Assembly (NCBI GenBank): GCA_044225675.1
Contig: JBGAIH010000004.1
Location: 1-64,000 of the forward strand
Source: JACMQX01 sp044225675
GTDB lineage: Bacteria; Pseudomonadota; Gammaproteobacteria; Burkholderiales; Burkholderiaceae_C
DNA length: 64,000 nucleotides
Reading direction: 5' to 3'
Both the position numbers and the translations under genes were made by a program. Position 1 is the stretch's first letter, and each line of letters begins with the position of its first letter. Below, piece by piece: positions 34,126-44,837 of the stretch. The notes under the pieces were generated by a model. That model was not told the DNA's origin. It saw only the letters and a program-made list of their open reading frames with translations, and made no database searches.

Positions 34126-35289
34126 ATGACGGCCAACCTGCTCGACTTCGATCTCGAGGGTTTGGCCGCCTTTTGCGAGCGGCTCGGAGAAAAACGCTTC
34201 CGGGCCACGCAGCTGTTCCGCTGGATTCACCAGCGTGGCGAGTCGGACTTCGACCGCATGAGCGATCTGGCCAAGTCGCTGCGCGAAAAGCTCAAGGGCG
34301 CGGCCAGCGTCCAGGCGTTGGCGGTTCTCTCGCGACACGACTCGGCCGATGGCACCATCAAGTGGCTGTTCGACGTCGGCCAGGGCAATGCGGTCGAGAC
34401 GGTGTTCATCCCCGAAGACGACCGTGGCACGCTGTGCATCTCGTCCCAGGCCGGCTGCGCCGTAGGCTGCCGGTTCTGCTCCACAGGCCACCAGGGCTTC
34501 AGCCGCAACCTCACCACGGGCGAGATCGTTGCCCAGTTGTGGTTTGCCGAGCATTTCCTGCGCACGCATCTGAAGACCGGCGGGGAGCGCGTGATCTCCA
34601 ACGTCGTCATGATGGGCATGGGCGAGCCGCTGCAGAATTACAGCGCCCTGGTGCCGGCGCTGCGCACCATGCTCGATGACCACGGCTATGGCCTCTCGCG
34701 CCGCCGTGTCACGGTCTCCACCTCGGGCGTGGTGCCGATGATCGACCGGCTCGGCGCGGACTGTCCGGTGGCGCTGGCCGTGTCGCTGCATGCACCGACC
34801 GATGCCCTGCGCGACAACCTGGTTCCGCTCAACCGCAAGTACCCGCTCGATGAGCTGATGGAAGCCTGCGGCCGCTACCTGGCGCACGCGCCGCGCGATT
34901 TCATCACCTTCGAGTACTGCATGCTCGACGGCGTCAACGATCAGCCCGAGCATGCGCGCGAGCTGGTCAGCCTGGTGCGGCGAGCGCGCCAGGGGCAGGG
35001 CGTGTCCTGCAAGTTCAATCTCATCCCCTTCAATCCTTTTCCCGAGTCGGGCCTGACCCGCTCGCCGCACAATCAGGTCCTCGCTTTCGCCAAAATCCTG
35101 AGCGATGCTGGTATCGTCACCACCGTGCGCAAGACACGCGGCGACGACATCGACGCGGCCTGCGGGCAACTGGCCGGAGACGTCCAGGACCGCACCCGCG
35201 TGGGCGAGCGCATGGCGCAGCGGCGCGTGGTGATGCTCAAACCAGCCGGGGCAGTACAGGCCCGGGACCAGGAGGCTCTGAAGTCATGA
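34126..35289 (+). CDS. rlmN: dual-specificity rRNA/tRNA adenine-C2 methyltransferase RlmN
   Basis: A 387-residue radical-SAM enzyme that methylates A2503 of 23S rRNA and A37 of some tRNAs. The 4Fe-4S motif is CAVGCRFC (Cys111, 115 and 118). The methyl-carrier cysteine is probably Cys346 in [26 protein letters not shown] and [17 protein letters not shown] are also characteristic. The first ATG at 34121 is out of frame; 34126 gives the family N-terminus. It overlaps pilW by ATGA. Confidence 0.96.
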   Translation: MTANLLDFDLEGLAAFCERLGEKRFRATQLFRWIHQRGESDFDRMSDLAKSLREKLKGAASVQALAVLSRHDSADGTIKWLFDVGQGNAVETVFIPEDDRGTLCISSQAGCAVGCRFCSTGHQGFSRNLTTGEIVAQLWFAEHFLRTHLKTGGERVISNVVMMGMGEPLQNYSALVPALRTMLDDHGYGLSRRRVTVSTSGVVPMIDRLGADCPVALAVSLHAPTDALRDNLVPLNRKYPLDELMEACGRYLAHAPRDFITFEYCMLDGVNDQPEHARELVSLVRRARQGQGVSCKFNLIPFNPFPESGLTRSPHNQVLAFAKILSDAGIVTTVRKTRGDDIDAACGQLAGDVQDRTRVGERMAQRRVVMLKPAGAVQARDQEALKS

Positions 35290-36158
35290 CAGGATTCTTT
35301 TCGGGTTGTCTTTCGGCCGATCTCCGGAGTTCCGGCGCGGGAAGCGGTTCACTGGCGCGCAGGCTGTGGCTCTGCGCTTACGCCGTGCTGGCCTTCACCG
35401 CCATCTCCGGCTGCGCGGCCAGTGGTCCGTCGGGCGCCTCGTCGGGCCCTCGTGCCGACATCGTGACCGACTCCGACGAGCCCGAGGCCCGCAAGCGGGC
35501 CCGTATCCGTCTTCAGCTCGCGTCCGGCTACTACGAGCAGGGGCAGACCACCGTGGCGCTTGACGAGCTCAAGCAGGCCATTGCATCGGACCCGAGCTTT
35601 GCCGATGCCTACAACCTTCGCGGCCTCATCTACATGCGGCTCAACGACCCGCGCCTGGCGGAAGAGAGCTTCCGCCGCGCGGTGGCGCTCAATCCGCGCG
35701 ACGCCGACACGCTGCACAACTTCGGCTGGTTCCTCTGTCAGCAGTCCCGCTACGCCGAGGCCGACCAGAGCTTCGCGCAGGCGCTGTCCAGCCCGGTCTA
35801 CGGCGATTCGGCCAAGACGCTGATGGCCCGGGGCGTGTGCCAGGCGCGCGCCGGGCAGACCGCCGAGGCCGAGCGCACGCTGGCGCGCTCCTACGAGCTC
35901 GACGCCGCCAATCCGATCACCGGCTACAACCTGGCCAATCTGCTCTACAAGCGGGGCGAGTTCGGCCGCGCCCAGTTCTACATCCGGCGCCTGAACAACA
36001 GCGAACTGGCCAACGCCGAGACGCTCTGGCTGGGCATCCGTGTCGAGCGGCGTCTGGACGACCGTGTCGCCATGCAGCAGCTGGTCGACCAGCTCAAGCG
36101 CAGATTCCCGCAGTCCCGCGAACTGGCGGCGTATGAACGAGGGGCGTTCAATGAGTGA
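35286..36158 (+). CDS. pilW: type IV pilus biogenesis/stability lipoprotein PilW (PilF)
   Basis: 290 residues. The unusually long N-terminal stretch ends in a hydrophobic segment and lipobox AISGC (Cys43), followed by six or so TPRs ([56 protein letters not shown]). PilF/PilW pilots the PilQ secretin into the outer membrane. Overlaps rlmN (ATGA) and rodZ (8 bp). A later start nearer the hydrophobic segment is possible, but the overlap favours ATG 35286. Confidence 0.9.
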   Translation: MTGFFSGCLSADLRSSGAGSGSLARRLWLCAYAVLAFTAISGCAASGPSGASSGPRADIVTDSDEPEARKRARIRLQLASGYYEQGQTTVALDELKQAIASDPSFADAYNLRGLIYMRLNDPRLAEESFRRAVALNPRDADTLHNFGWFLCQQSRYAEADQSFAQALSSPVYGDSAKTLMARGVCQARAGQTAEAERTLARSYELDAANPITGYNLANLLYKRGEFGRAQFYIRRLNNSELANAETLWLGIRVERRLDDRVAMQQLVDQLKRRFPQSRELAAYERGAFNE

Positions 36159-37152
36159 GGAGGGGGCCGTCGACACGTCCGCCGGCATGTCGCCGCAAGG
36201 TGCCTCCGCCGGCGCCATGCTCCGCCAGGCGCGTGAGGCGGCGGGCCTGCACATCGCGGCTTTGGCGGTGTCGCTCAAGGTGCCGGTCAAGAAGCTGGAG
36301 GCGCTTGAGTCCGACCGGTTCGACCTGTTGCCGGACGCCGTGTTCGTCCGGGCCCTGGCCTCCAGTGTGTGCCGCAGCCTCAAGGTGGACCCGGCGCCGA
36401 TTCTCGAGCGCCTGCCGCAGACCGCCGCGCCGCGTCTGGTGCATGACAGCTCCGGCATCAACGCACCGTTCCGGGCACCGAGCGACGGTCCCGGGCCGTC
36501 GCTGTGGGACCAGATGTCCCGCCCGGCCGTGCTGGCGGTCCTGGCGCTTCTGCTGGGCGCCCTGGTGTTGATCTTTCTTCCCGACATTCAGCGCGCCGGC
36601 TCGCTGGCTTCGTCCCCATCGGCGGCACCGACCGTGGCGGTCGAAGCGCCGCCCGTTGCAACGCCGCCCGGTACCGCCATGGTGCCCGAGGTTTCCGCTT
36701 CGGCAGTGGCTGGCGCGCCCGGGGCGACACTGGCGGCGCCCGAAGCCCTGCCGGTCGCCAGTGCCCCCGCGGCAGCGACCGCCACGCTCGCGCCGCCGGT
36801 GGCGCTGTCCCCGTCGGTTGCCTTGTCCACGCCGACGGTGGCGAGTCCGACGCTCGTCGTCACGCCTGCGGCCCCGTCCGTGGCGCAGGCGTCGGCGCCT
36901 GCACCCGCTGTCGCATCGGGCCTCGTGACCTTCAAGGCCCGACAGGAGTCCTGGGTCGAAGTCACCGACGCGCGAGGCACGGTGGCGCTGCGCAAGACGC
37001 TGGCGCCGGGAGAAGTCGTCGGGGCCAGCGGCGCCGTGCCCCTGTCGGTCGTCGTCGGCAAGGCCGATTCAACGCAGGTCCAGGTGCGCGGCAAGCCGCT
37101 CGATCTGGCGCCCCTGTCGCGTGACAATGTCGCGCGTTTCGAGGTCAAGTAA
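36151..37152 (+). CDS. rodZ: RodZ-like cell-shape protein (HTH plus DUF4115)
   Basis: 333 residues. A cytoplasmic helix-turn-helix of the HTH_25/RodZ type (AGAMLRQAREAAGLHIAALAV, then DLLPDAVFVRALASSVCRSL), one transmembrane helix at about 124-146 (AVLAVLALLLGALVLIFL), a long Ala/Pro/Val-rich linker to about residue 250, and a C-terminal DUF4115 domain (SWVEVTDARGTVALRKTLAPGE). RodZ links MreB to the wall machinery. Start ATG 36151; ATG 36133 would add 6 residues. Confidence 0.9.
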   Translation: MSEEGAVDTSAGMSPQGASAGAMLRQAREAAGLHIAALAVSLKVPVKKLEALESDRFDLLPDAVFVRALASSVCRSLKVDPAPILERLPQTAAPRLVHDSSGINAPFRAPSDGPGPSLWDQMSRPAVLAVLALLLGALVLIFLPDIQRAGSLASSPSAAPTVAVEAPPVATPPGTAMVPEVSASAVAGAPGATLAAPEALPVASAPAAATATLAPPVALSPSVALSTPTVASPTLVVTPAAPSVAQASAPAPAVASGLVTFKARQESWVEVTDARGTVALRKTLAPGEVVGASGAVPLSVVVGKADSTQVQVRGKPLDLAPLSRDNVARFEVK

Positions 37153-37155
37153 GCC

Positions 37156-38433
37156 ATGTCATCCGAATGCCTGCCCGTCGAGCCGGCTGCGCCGAAGGCG
37201 CGGCGCTCCCTTCAAGCCAGCGTCGCCTGGGGCTCACGCGTGGTCACGGTGGGGGGCGATGCGCCGGTGCGGGTGCAGTCCATGACCAACACCGACACGG
37301 TCGACGCCGTGGGAACGGCCATCCAGGTCAAGGAACTGGCGATCGCCGGCTCCGAGCTGGTGCGCATCACCGTCAACACGCCCGAGGCGGCCCAGGCGGT
37401 TCCGTACATCCGCGAACAGCTCGACCGCATGGGCATCGACGTGCCGCTGATCGGTGACTTCCACTACAACGGCCACCGCCTTCTCACGGAGTTTCCGGAC
37501 TGCGCGCAGGCCTTGTCCAAGTACCGGATCAACCCGGGCAACGTCGGCAAGGGCGACAAGCACGACCGCCAGTTCAGCCAGATGGTCGAGGTCGCGGCCC
37601 GATGGAACAAGCCGGTACGCATCGGCGTCAACTGGGGCAGCCTCGACCAGGAGCTGCTGGCAGGCCTGATGGACACCAACAGCCGGCGCGCCGAGCCCTG
37701 GGATGCACGCCAGGTCATGTACGAGGCCCTGATCACGTCGGCGCTGCATTCTGCGCGCCGTGCCACCGAACTCGGCCTCGCGCCGAACCAGGTCCTGCTG
37801 TCCTGCAAGGTCAGTGGCGTGCAGGACCTGATCGCGGTCTACCGCGAACTGGCCCGCCGCTGCAACTACCCGCTGCACCTGGGTCTGACGGAAGCCGGCA
37901 TGGGCACCAAGGGCACGGTCGCTTCGGCAGCGGCCCTGTCCATCCTGCTGCAGGAAGGCATCGGCGACACCATCCGGGTCTCGCTCACCCCGCAGCCGGG
38001 CGAGTCGCGCACCCAGGAGGTTGTCATCGCCTCCGAGATCCTGCAGGCGCTGGGCCTGCGCAGCTTCGTGCCGAGCGTGACGGCTTGCCCCGGATGCGGC
38101 CGCACGACCAGCACCACCTTCCAGGAACTCGCCAAGCAGATCGACGACTTCCTGCGGGCCCAGATGCCGGTGTGGCGCAAGAAGTACCCGGGCGTCGAGA
38201 AGATGAAGGTGGCCGTCATGGGCTGCATCGTCAATGGCCCGGGCGAGAGCAAGCATGCGGACATCGGCATCAGCCTGCCGGGCACCGGTGAGGCGCCTGC
38301 CGCGCCGGTCTACATCGACGGCGAGAAGGCCTTGACCCTGCGCGGTGACAACATCGCGGGCGAGTTCCATCAGCTCGTCGAAAACTACATCGAGAAGCGT
38401 TTCGGCAACCAGCCGGTTGCCGAAACCGCCTGA
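37156..38433 (+). CDS. ispG: 4-hydroxy-3-methylbut-2-enyl diphosphate synthase IspG (GcpE)
   Basis: A 425-residue 4Fe-4S enzyme of the MEP isoprenoid pathway. N-terminal TIM barrel ([32 protein letters not shown]) and iron-sulfur domain with CPGCGR (Cys311, Cys314) and GCIVNGPGE (Cys357). It is longer than E. coli IspG (372) because of insertions usual in betaproteobacteria. Three bases after rodZ and 13 before hisS. Confidence 0.96.
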   Translation: MSSECLPVEPAAPKARRSLQASVAWGSRVVTVGGDAPVRVQSMTNTDTVDAVGTAIQVKELAIAGSELVRITVNTPEAAQAVPYIREQLDRMGIDVPLIGDFHYNGHRLLTEFPDCAQALSKYRINPGNVGKGDKHDRQFSQMVEVAARWNKPVRIGVNWGSLDQELLAGLMDTNSRRAEPWDARQVMYEALITSALHSARRATELGLAPNQVLLSCKVSGVQDLIAVYRELARRCNYPLHLGLTEAGMGTKGTVASAAALSILLQEGIGDTIRVSLTPQPGESRTQEVVIASEILQALGLRSFVPSVTACPGCGRTTSTTFQELAKQIDDFLRAQMPVWRKKYPGVEKMKVAVMGCIVNGPGESKHADIGISLPGTGEAPAAPVYIDGEKALTLRGDNIAGEFHQLVENYIEKRFGNQPVAETA

Positions 38434-38446
38434 CGCCTCTTTTCCT

Positions 38447-39772
38447 ATGTCCGAGAAACCGACCGCCGTGAAGACGGAGAAACTGACTGCCGTCAAGGGC
38501 ATGAACGACATCCTGCCGCCGGACTCGGCGCGCTGGGAGTGGCTGGAGGCCAAGGTGCGCGCGCTGATGGCGCGCTACGCCTACCGCAACATCCGCACGC
38601 CCATTCTGGAGCCCACGCCGCTGTTCGTGCGCGGCCTCGGGGAAGTGACCGATATCGTCGAGAAGGAGATGTACTCCTTCGAGGACAAGCTCAATGGCGA
38701 GCACCTCACCCTGCGCCCCGAGAACACGGCCGGCGTCGTGCGCGCGGTCGCCGAGCACTCGCTGCTGTACGAGGGCGGCAAGCGCCTGTACTACATGGGG
38801 CCGATGTTCCGCCACGAGCGCCCGCAGCGCGGCCGCTACCGCCAGTTCCACCAGATCGGCGCCGAAGCCCTGGGCTTTGCCGGACCGGACGTCGACGCCG
38901 AGATCATCCTGCTGGCCGACGCCCTCTGGAAGGAGCTGGGCCTGCAGGGCGTGCGTCTCGAGATCAACAGCCTGGGGCAATCCGACGAGCGGCGCCAGCA
39001 CCGGGCGCAGCTGATCGCGCATTTCGAGCAGCATGCCGATGTGCTCGACGAGGATGCCCGCCGGCGGCTGCACAGCAACCCGCTGCGCATCCTGGACACC
39101 AAGAATCCCGCCATGAAGGCGGTGGTCGAAGCGGCGCCGAGGCTGATCGACTTTCTCGGCGAGGCATCGCTTGCGCACTTCAACGGACTCAAGGCCATGC
39201 TCGATGCCAACGGCATCGCCTACACCGTCAATCCACGCCTGGTGCGTGGCATGGACTACTACAACCTCTCGGTGTTCGAGTTCATCACCGACAGCCTGGG
39301 AGCCCAGGGCACCATCTGCGCCGGCGGCCGCTACGACTACCTGATCGCCCAGATCGGCGGCAAGCCCGCACCTGCGGTCGGCTGGGCGCTCGGCGTGGAG
39401 CGGGTGCTCGAACTGGTGCGGGAGCAGGGGCGCGAGGTGCCGCCCCTGGTGCCCGACGCCTACGCCATCGTGCCCGACGCTGCGGCGCTGCCGGTCGCCT
39501 TGCGAACCCTCCAGGCGCTGCGTGCGGCGGGCGCCAGCGTGCAGATGCATGCAGGCGGGCCCGAAGGCATGGGCAGCATGAAATCGCAGTTCAAGAAGGC
39601 CGACGCGAGCGGCGCCCGGCACGCCCTGATCTTCGGCGCCGACGAGCTCGCGCGCGGCGTCGTGACCGTCAAGTCGCTGCGCGATGGCAGCGGCGCCCAG
39701 CACACGCAACCCCTCGATGGGGCGGGCGCCTGGGCGGCCACCCTACAATCCGACGGATCCATCCCGGCTTAA
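38447..39772 (+). CDS. hisS: histidyl-tRNA synthetase
   Basis: A 441-residue class II synthetase. [18 protein letters not shown] at the N-terminus, motif 2 in [17 protein letters not shown], histidine-binding segments [15 protein letters not shown] and AGGRYDYL, motif 3 in [12 protein letters not shown], and a C-terminal anticodon-binding domain. Start: ATG 38447. A paralogous domain, hisZ, lies at 47.4 kb. Confidence 0.96.
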   Translation: MSEKPTAVKTEKLTAVKGMNDILPPDSARWEWLEAKVRALMARYAYRNIRTPILEPTPLFVRGLGEVTDIVEKEMYSFEDKLNGEHLTLRPENTAGVVRAVAEHSLLYEGGKRLYYMGPMFRHERPQRGRYRQFHQIGAEALGFAGPDVDAEIILLADALWKELGLQGVRLEINSLGQSDERRQHRAQLIAHFEQHADVLDEDARRRLHSNPLRILDTKNPAMKAVVEAAPRLIDFLGEASLAHFNGLKAMLDANGIAYTVNPRLVRGMDYYNLSVFEFITDSLGAQGTICAGGRYDYLIAQIGGKPAPAVGWALGVERVLELVREQGREVPPLVPDAYAIVPDAAALPVALRTLQALRAAGASVQMHAGGPEGMGSMKSQFKKADASGARHALIFGADELARGVVTVKSLRDGSGAQHTQPLDGAGAWAATLQSDGSIPA

Positions 39773-39775
39773 TTC

Positions 39776-40474
39776 ATGGCAAAACATCTCGATCTCGAAG
39801 AACAGGAACAGCTCGACCAGCTCAAGCACTTCTGGAAGCAGTACGGCAATCTCATCACCTGGGTGCTGATCGTCGTATTCGGCAGCATTGCCGCCTGGAA
39901 CTTCTACGGCTACTGGAGCCGCAGCCAGTCGGCCCAGTCCGCAGCCATGTACGACCAGGTGGAGCGCGCGGCCAAGTCCGGCGATCTGGGCGTGCTCGAC
40001 CGAGCGCTCAACGACATGAAGGACAAGTTCGGCGGCACCACCTACGCCCAGCAGGCGGCGCTTCTGGCGGCCAAGACCTTCTACGAAAAAGGCAATGCCG
40101 ATGCCGCCAAGGGCGCGTTGGCGTGGGTGATCGACAAGTCGTCCGACGAGGGCTACCAGGCCGTGGCGCGGCTGCGTCTGGTCGGTATCCTGGTCGAGGC
40201 CAAGGCCTATGACGAGGCGCTCAAGCAGCTGTCGGCGGGCTATCCCAAGGACTTCGAGGCCCTGGTGGCCGACCGCAAGGGCGACGTCTACCTGCTCCAG
40301 GGCAAGAAGGCCGAGGCCCGGGCCGAGTTCGAGAAGTCCTGGAAGGCGCTCGATGACCGCACCGAGTACCGGCGCCTGGTGGAGGTCAAGCTCAACGCCC
40401 TGGGCGTCGATCCGAATCCGGCGGCAGGCGCCGCCAGCCCTGCGGCCAGCAAGCCTACGGAGACCAGCAAGTGA
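39776..40474 (+). CDS. yfgM: YfgM-like membrane-anchored TPR protein
   Basis: 232 residues. Cytoplasmic N-terminus DLEEQEQLDQLKHFWKQYGN, one transmembrane helix (LITWVLIVVFGSIAAWNFYGY), then a periplasmic TPR-like domain (DUF2133/ancillary SecYEG translocon subunit). It is thought to help proteins leaving the Sec translocon. It lies between hisS and bamB as in E. coli and overlaps bamB by GTGA. Confidence 0.9.
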   Translation: MAKHLDLEEQEQLDQLKHFWKQYGNLITWVLIVVFGSIAAWNFYGYWSRSQSAQSAAMYDQVERAAKSGDLGVLDRALNDMKDKFGGTTYAQQAALLAAKTFYEKGNADAAKGALAWVIDKSSDEGYQAVARLRLVGILVEAKAYDEALKQLSAGYPKDFEALVADRKGDVYLLQGKKAEARAEFEKSWKALDDRTEYRRLVEVKLNALGVDPNPAAGAASPAASKPTETSK

Positions 40475-41613
40475 AGATCGCATCAATCCTTCCGATGGGC
40501 CGGTTGCTGGCCCTGGGCACGGCTCTCGCCGTCGCAGGCGTGCTCACCGCGTGTGGCGGCACGCCCAAGCCCAAGGCCGCGGAACTGGCGCCCAATGTGG
40601 CGCTCATCGGCGTGCGCCAGGCTTGGGCCGTGCGCATCGGGGAAGTCGGCTTCGCACTCACGACGGCGGTGTCCGGCGACACGGTGACGGTGGCCTCGGG
40701 CGATGGCACGGTCGCCGCCATCGACGGCCGCAACGGTCGCGAATTGTGGCGCGGCAGTGCCGGCGGCCCGCTCGCTGCAGGCGTCGGCACCGATGGCCGT
40801 CTGGCCGCTGTCGTCACCCAGTCCAATGAAGTCGTGGCACTCGAAGGCGGCCGCGAGCTGTGGCGCCAGAAGCTGCCGGCCCGCACCTACACCGCACCGT
40901 TCGTCGCGGGCGGCCGGGTGTTCGTCCTGGTGGCCGACCGTTCGGTGGTGGCGCTCGACGGCCAGACCGGCCGGCGCCTGTGGCAGCAGCAGCGCCCGGG
41001 TGAGCCGCTCGTGCTGCGGCAGCCCGGTGTCATGCTGGCGGTGGGCGACACCTTGCTCGTCGGTCTGTCGGGCCGCCTGGTCGGGCTGAATCCGCTCAAC
41101 GGCGGCGTCCGCTGGGAAGTGCCCATTGCCTCGCCGCGCGGCACCAATGATGTCGAGCGGCTGGTCGATCTGGTCGGCCGCACCAGCCGCCTGGGCGACG
41201 TGGTCTGCGCACGGGCCTTCCAGGCAAGCGTCGGCTGCGTCAACGCGGCCCGCGGCACGCTCCTGTGGACGCGGCCTGCCAATGGCTTCGAGGGCGTCCA
41301 CGGCGACGACCGCTTTGTTTTCGGCACCGAAAGTGACGGCAAGGTGGTGGCCTGGCGCCGGCAGGATGGTGAGCGTGCCTGGCAGACCGATCGTCTGCAG
41401 TACCGTGTGCTGACGGCGCCGCTGTCGGTCGGCCGCTCGGTCGTGGTGGGTGACAACACCGGCATCTTGCATCTGCTGTCCCGGGAAGACGGCTCGCCGC
41501 TGACCCGCCTCGCCACCGACGGCACGCCGATCGTCGGCGCGCCCGTCCTGGCCGGCGACACCCTCGTCGTCGTGACCCGAGGCGGCGGCGTGTTCGGCTT
41601 CCAGCCGGAATGA
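40471..41613 (+). CDS. bamB: outer-membrane assembly lipoprotein BamB
   Basis: 380 residues. GTG start; lipobox VLTAC (Cys28). The rest is an eight-bladed PQQ-type propeller with repeating [21 protein letters not shown] and [10 protein letters not shown] motifs. BamB binds BamA in the beta-barrel assembly machine, alongside the bamD gene in this same window. Coupled to yfgM; der follows 13 bp later. Confidence 0.95.
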   Translation: MKIASILPMGRLLALGTALAVAGVLTACGGTPKPKAAELAPNVALIGVRQAWAVRIGEVGFALTTAVSGDTVTVASGDGTVAAIDGRNGRELWRGSAGGPLAAGVGTDGRLAAVVTQSNEVVALEGGRELWRQKLPARTYTAPFVAGGRVFVLVADRSVVALDGQTGRRLWQQQRPGEPLVLRQPGVMLAVGDTLLVGLSGRLVGLNPLNGGVRWEVPIASPRGTNDVERLVDLVGRTSRLGDVVCARAFQASVGCVNAARGTLLWTRPANGFEGVHGDDRFVFGTESDGKVVAWRRQDGERAWQTDRLQYRVLTAPLSVGRSVVVGDNTGILHLLSREDGSPLTRLATDGTPIVGAPVLAGDTLVVVTRGGGVFGFQPE

Positions 41614-41626
41614 TGAACGGATCACC

Positions 41627-42967
41627 GTGAAACCCGTACTGGCCCTCGTCGGTCGCCCGAACGTCGGCAAGTCCACGCTCTTCAACCGCCTGACCCGCTC
41701 CCGCGACGCGATCGTGGCCGATTTTGCCGGCCTGACGCGCGACCGGCACTACGGCAACGGCAAGCAGGGCAAGCACGAGTACATCGTCATCGACACCGGC
41801 GGCTTCGAGCCGACGGCAGAGAGCGGCATCTACAAGGAGATGGCCAAGCAGACACGCCAGGCAGTGGCCGAGGCGGACGTGGTCATCTTCGTGGTCGACG
41901 CCCGATCCGGCCTGTCGGCCCAGGATCACGACATCGCCAACTACCTCAGGCGCCTGGGCAAGCCGACCGTGCTCGTGGCCAACAAGGCCGAAGGCATGAC
42001 CGAGCGGGTGCAACTGTCGGAGTTCTATGAACTGGGGCTCGGCGAGGTGTACCCCGTGTCGGCGGCGCACGGGCAGGGCATTCGCAGCCTGGTGGACCTG
42101 GCACTGGAGCCCCTGGCGCTGCCGGATCCTGACGAAGAGGCCGAGGAGCCCGACGCCGGTGTCATCCGCCTCGCCGTCGCCGGCCGGCCGAATGCAGGCA
42201 AGTCCACGCTGATCAACACCTGGCTTGGCGAGGAGCGCCTGGTGGCGTTCGACATGCCCGGCACGACGCGCGACGCGATCTCGGTGCCGTTCGAGCGCAA
42301 CGGCCAGAAATTCGAGCTGATCGACACCGCGGGCCTGCGCCGGCGGGGCAAGGTGTTCGAGGCGATCGAGAAGTTTTCGGTCGTCAAGACGCTGCAGGCC
42401 ATTGAGTCGGCCAGCGTCGTGCTGTTGCTGATCGACGCCACCCAGGGCGTCACCGACCAGGACGCGCACATCGCCGGCTACATTCTCGAGAGCGGTCGTG
42501 CCGTGGTGGTGGCCATCAACAAGTGGGACGCGGTGGACGGCTACCAGCGTGAACTGCTGCAGCGCTCGATGGAAACCCGCCTGGCCTTCCTCAAGTTTGC
42601 ATCGATCCACCCGATCTCGGCCATCAAGCGTCAGGGCCTGGGGCCGCTGTGGGCCTCCATCATCCAGGCCCATCGCTCCGCCAACGTCAAGATGCCCACG
42701 CCGGTGCTGACGCGCCTGCTGCTGGAGGCGGTGCAGTTCCAGTCGCCGCAGCGCGGCGGCATGTTCCGTCCGAAGCTGCGCTACGCCCACCAGGGAGGCA
42801 TGAATCCCCCCGTCATCGTGATCCATGGCAATTCGCTGGAGCACGTGACCGACGCCTACAAGCGCTTCCTGGAGGGCCGCTTCCGCAAGGAGTTCAAGCT
42901 CGTGGGCACGCCGCTGCGCATCGAGATGAAGACCTCGTCCAATCCTTACGCCGACAAGGCGGACTGA
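41627..42967 (+). CDS. der: ribosome-biogenesis GTPase Der (EngA)
   Basis: 446 residues with two tandem GTPase domains: GRPNVGKST (near residue 9) and GRPNAGKST (about residue 187), each with DTGG/DTAG switch motifs and NKAE/NKWD specificity motifs, then the KH-like C-terminal domain ([22 protein letters not shown]). Needed for 50S assembly. GTG start directly before the first G1 motif. Confidence 0.97.
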   Translation: MKPVLALVGRPNVGKSTLFNRLTRSRDAIVADFAGLTRDRHYGNGKQGKHEYIVIDTGGFEPTAESGIYKEMAKQTRQAVAEADVVIFVVDARSGLSAQDHDIANYLRRLGKPTVLVANKAEGMTERVQLSEFYELGLGEVYPVSAAHGQGIRSLVDLALEPLALPDPDEEAEEPDAGVIRLAVAGRPNAGKSTLINTWLGEERLVAFDMPGTTRDAISVPFERNGQKFELIDTAGLRRRGKVFEAIEKFSVVKTLQAIESASVVLLLIDATQGVTDQDAHIAGYILESGRAVVVAINKWDAVDGYQRELLQRSMETRLAFLKFASIHPISAIKRQGLGPLWASIIQAHRSANVKMPTPVLTRLLLEAVQFQSPQRGGMFRPKLRYAHQGGMNPPVIVIHGNSLEHVTDAYKRFLEGRFRKEFKLVGTPLRIEMKTSSNPYADKAD

Positions 42968-43304
42968 GGATCGAGCGGGCTATTGGGATAGAGCGGGCCA
43001 TCGGGCTCGAGCGGGCGATTCAGGCAGGCAAAGAAGGCCGGGGGAGGAGCTTGGCCCGGGAACTGTCCCGCCATTGCACGCTCCTTGCCCTTCAGAGAGG
43101 CAGCATCGGCGCCAACCGTGCGCCAGCGCACTGACACGGTACTTCAGAAGCCGGCGTCAGCCCCATCCGGAGGGATAGGTTGGCCGGCGCCAGCCCAGTC
43201 CCAGCAATTTCCGTGTGGAATTGCTCGGCAGTTCGCTTGCACTGCAGCATTGCTGTGGTAAGGTGTGTTTTCCAACAACAACTTTTCAGAACACGGAGAA
43301 TATC
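42968..43304 (+). other. 337-bp gap between der and hfq, with an 18-bp tandem repeat
   Basis: No gene is seen. Three degenerate 18-bp units begin at 42970, 42988 and 43006, sharing the core GAGCGGGC. The middle of the region has no feature I can name. The hfq promoter and ribosome binding site (CGGAGAA, 43294-43300) lie at the right end. Confidence 0.6.
43237..43264 (+). promoter_or_regulatory. candidate hfq promoter
   Basis: TTGCAC (43237-43242) and TAAGGT (43259-43264) are 16 bases apart, and TGG immediately before the -10 gives an extended -10 element. The start point would lie about 35 bases before the hfq GTG. Confidence 0.5.
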
Positions 43305-43553
43305 GTGAGCAACAAAGGGCAATTACTACAAGACCCCTTCCTCAATACGCTGCGCCGCGAGCACGTGCCTGTGTCGATTTACCTCGTCAACGGCATCAAG
43401 CTGCAAGGCCAGATTGAGTCCTTCGACCAGTACGTCGTCCTCCTGCGCAACACGGTGACCCAGATGGTCTACAAGCATGCCATCTCCACCATCGTGCCAG
43501 GACGCGCCGTGAACTTCTCGGCTGCCGACAGCGCAGAAGGCGGAGCCGCCTGA
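43305..43553 (+). CDS. hfq: RNA chaperone Hfq
   Basis: An 82-residue Sm-like hexameric protein that pairs small RNAs with mRNAs. [35 protein letters not shown] and [12 protein letters not shown] are the canonical Hfq segments; the C-terminal tail is short, as in betaproteobacteria. The start is GTG 43305 with CGGAGAA upstream; an in-frame ATG at 43215 would add 30 residues with no family match. Confidence 0.97.
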   Translation: MSNKGQLLQDPFLNTLRREHVPVSIYLVNGIKLQGQIESFDQYVVLLRNTVTQMVYKHAISTIVPGRAVNFSAADSAEGGAA

Positions 43554-43613
43554 GCGCCTTGGCCGTAGGTTTGCGGGCAGACGGGGCGACGTTCCTACGC
43601 CAGACACCCTGAT

Positions 43614-44792
43614 TTGAACGCACCTTCACAGCCCGACAAGCCGTCCGCCTCCGCCATTCTGGTGGGGGTGGATTTCGGCTTGCCCCATTTCGACGCCGGC
43701 CTCGAGGAGTTGGGGCTGCTCGCCCAGACGGCGGGGCTCGAGCCCGTGGCCCGCATCACCTGCAAGCGCAAGGCGCCTGATGCAGCCTTGTTCGTCGGCA
43801 GCGGCAAGGCCGACGAGATCAAGACACTCGCCGAGATGCATGGCGCCTCCGAGGTGCTGTTCGACCAGGCGCTCAGCCCGGCGCAGCAGCGCAATCTCGA
43901 GCGGCACCTGGGCCTGCCGGTCAACGACCGGACGCTGCTCATCCTCGAGATTTTTGCGCAGCGCGCCCGCAGCCACGAAGGCAAGCTCCAGGTCGAACTG
44001 GCGCGCCTCCAATATGTGAGCACCCGGCTCGTGCGCCGCTGGTCCCACCTCGAACGCCAGACCGGTGGAGCGGGTGTGCGCGGCGGCCCCGGCGAAAAGC
44101 AGATCGAGCTCGACCGCCGGATGATCGGCGAGGCCATCAAGCGGACCAAGGAGCGCCTGCACAAGGTCAAGCGCCAGCGCACCACCCAGCGCCGCCAGCG
44201 CGACCGGCGCGACGCCTTCGGCATCTCGCTCGTGGGCTATACCAATGCCGGCAAATCCACCCTGTTCAATGCCCTGGTCAAGGCGCGTGCCTATGCGGCG
44301 GACCAGCTCTTCGCCACGCTCGACACCACCACACGGCAGCTCTATCTGGGTGAAGCCGGCCGCTCCGTCTCGCTGTCGGACACGGTGGGGTTCATCCGCG
44401 ACCTGCCGCACGGCCTGATCGACGCATTCCGTGCCACGCTGGAGGAGGCGGCCGAGGCCGACCTGCTGCTTCACGTGGTCGATGCCGCCAACCCCGACTT
44501 TGCGCTGCAGATCGCCGATGTGCAGTCGGTTCTGGCCGAGATCGGCGCGTCCGACGTGCCGCAGGTTCTGGTGTTCAACAAGCTCGACGCACTGGACGCC
44601 TCGCGCCGTCCCCATCTGCTGGCCGACAGCTACGAGCTGGACGGCGTCCACGTTCCCCGGATCTTCGTGAGTGCGCGCGACGGCGAAGGCCTGGCGCCAC
44701 TGCGCGAGCTTCTCGCCCGGATCGTGCTTGAGCGGCGCGGTGAGGCGCAGGCTGCCCTTCAAGCCCCCGCGCTTGGGGAAGTCATTGCCTGA
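43614..44792 (+). CDS. hflX: ribosome-splitting GTPase HflX
   Basis: 392 residues. N-terminal HflX domain (VGSGKADEIKTLAEMHGASEVLFDQALSP as two neighbouring segments), the glycine-rich QTGGAGVRGGPGEKQIELDRR linker helix, then a GTPase domain with GYTNAGKST, DTVGFIRDLP and NKLDAL. HflX dissociates stalled ribosomes under stress. The only start in register is TTG 43614, with no good ribosome binding site, so the N-terminal few residues are uncertain. Confidence 0.94.
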   Translation: MNAPSQPDKPSASAILVGVDFGLPHFDAGLEELGLLAQTAGLEPVARITCKRKAPDAALFVGSGKADEIKTLAEMHGASEVLFDQALSPAQQRNLERHLGLPVNDRTLLILEIFAQRARSHEGKLQVELARLQYVSTRLVRRWSHLERQTGGAGVRGGPGEKQIELDRRMIGEAIKRTKERLHKVKRQRTTQRRQRDRRDAFGISLVGYTNAGKSTLFNALVKARAYAADQLFATLDTTTRQLYLGEAGRSVSLSDTVGFIRDLPHGLIDAFRATLEEAAEADLLLHVVDAANPDFALQIADVQSVLAEIGASDVPQVLVFNKLDALDASRRPHLLADSYELDGVHVPRIFVSARDGEGLAPLRELLARIVLERRGEAQAALQAPALGEVIA

Positions 44793-44837
44793 TTGGGCAC
44801 AATCGGGGTTCGAGCCAAAAAAAGAGAACCAAAGCGC

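Noticed and set aside
43215..43304. Longer Hfq starting at ATG 43215
   Set aside because: Hfq begins with [14 protein letters not shown] at the GTG; the extra 30 codons cover the promoter and ribosome binding site.
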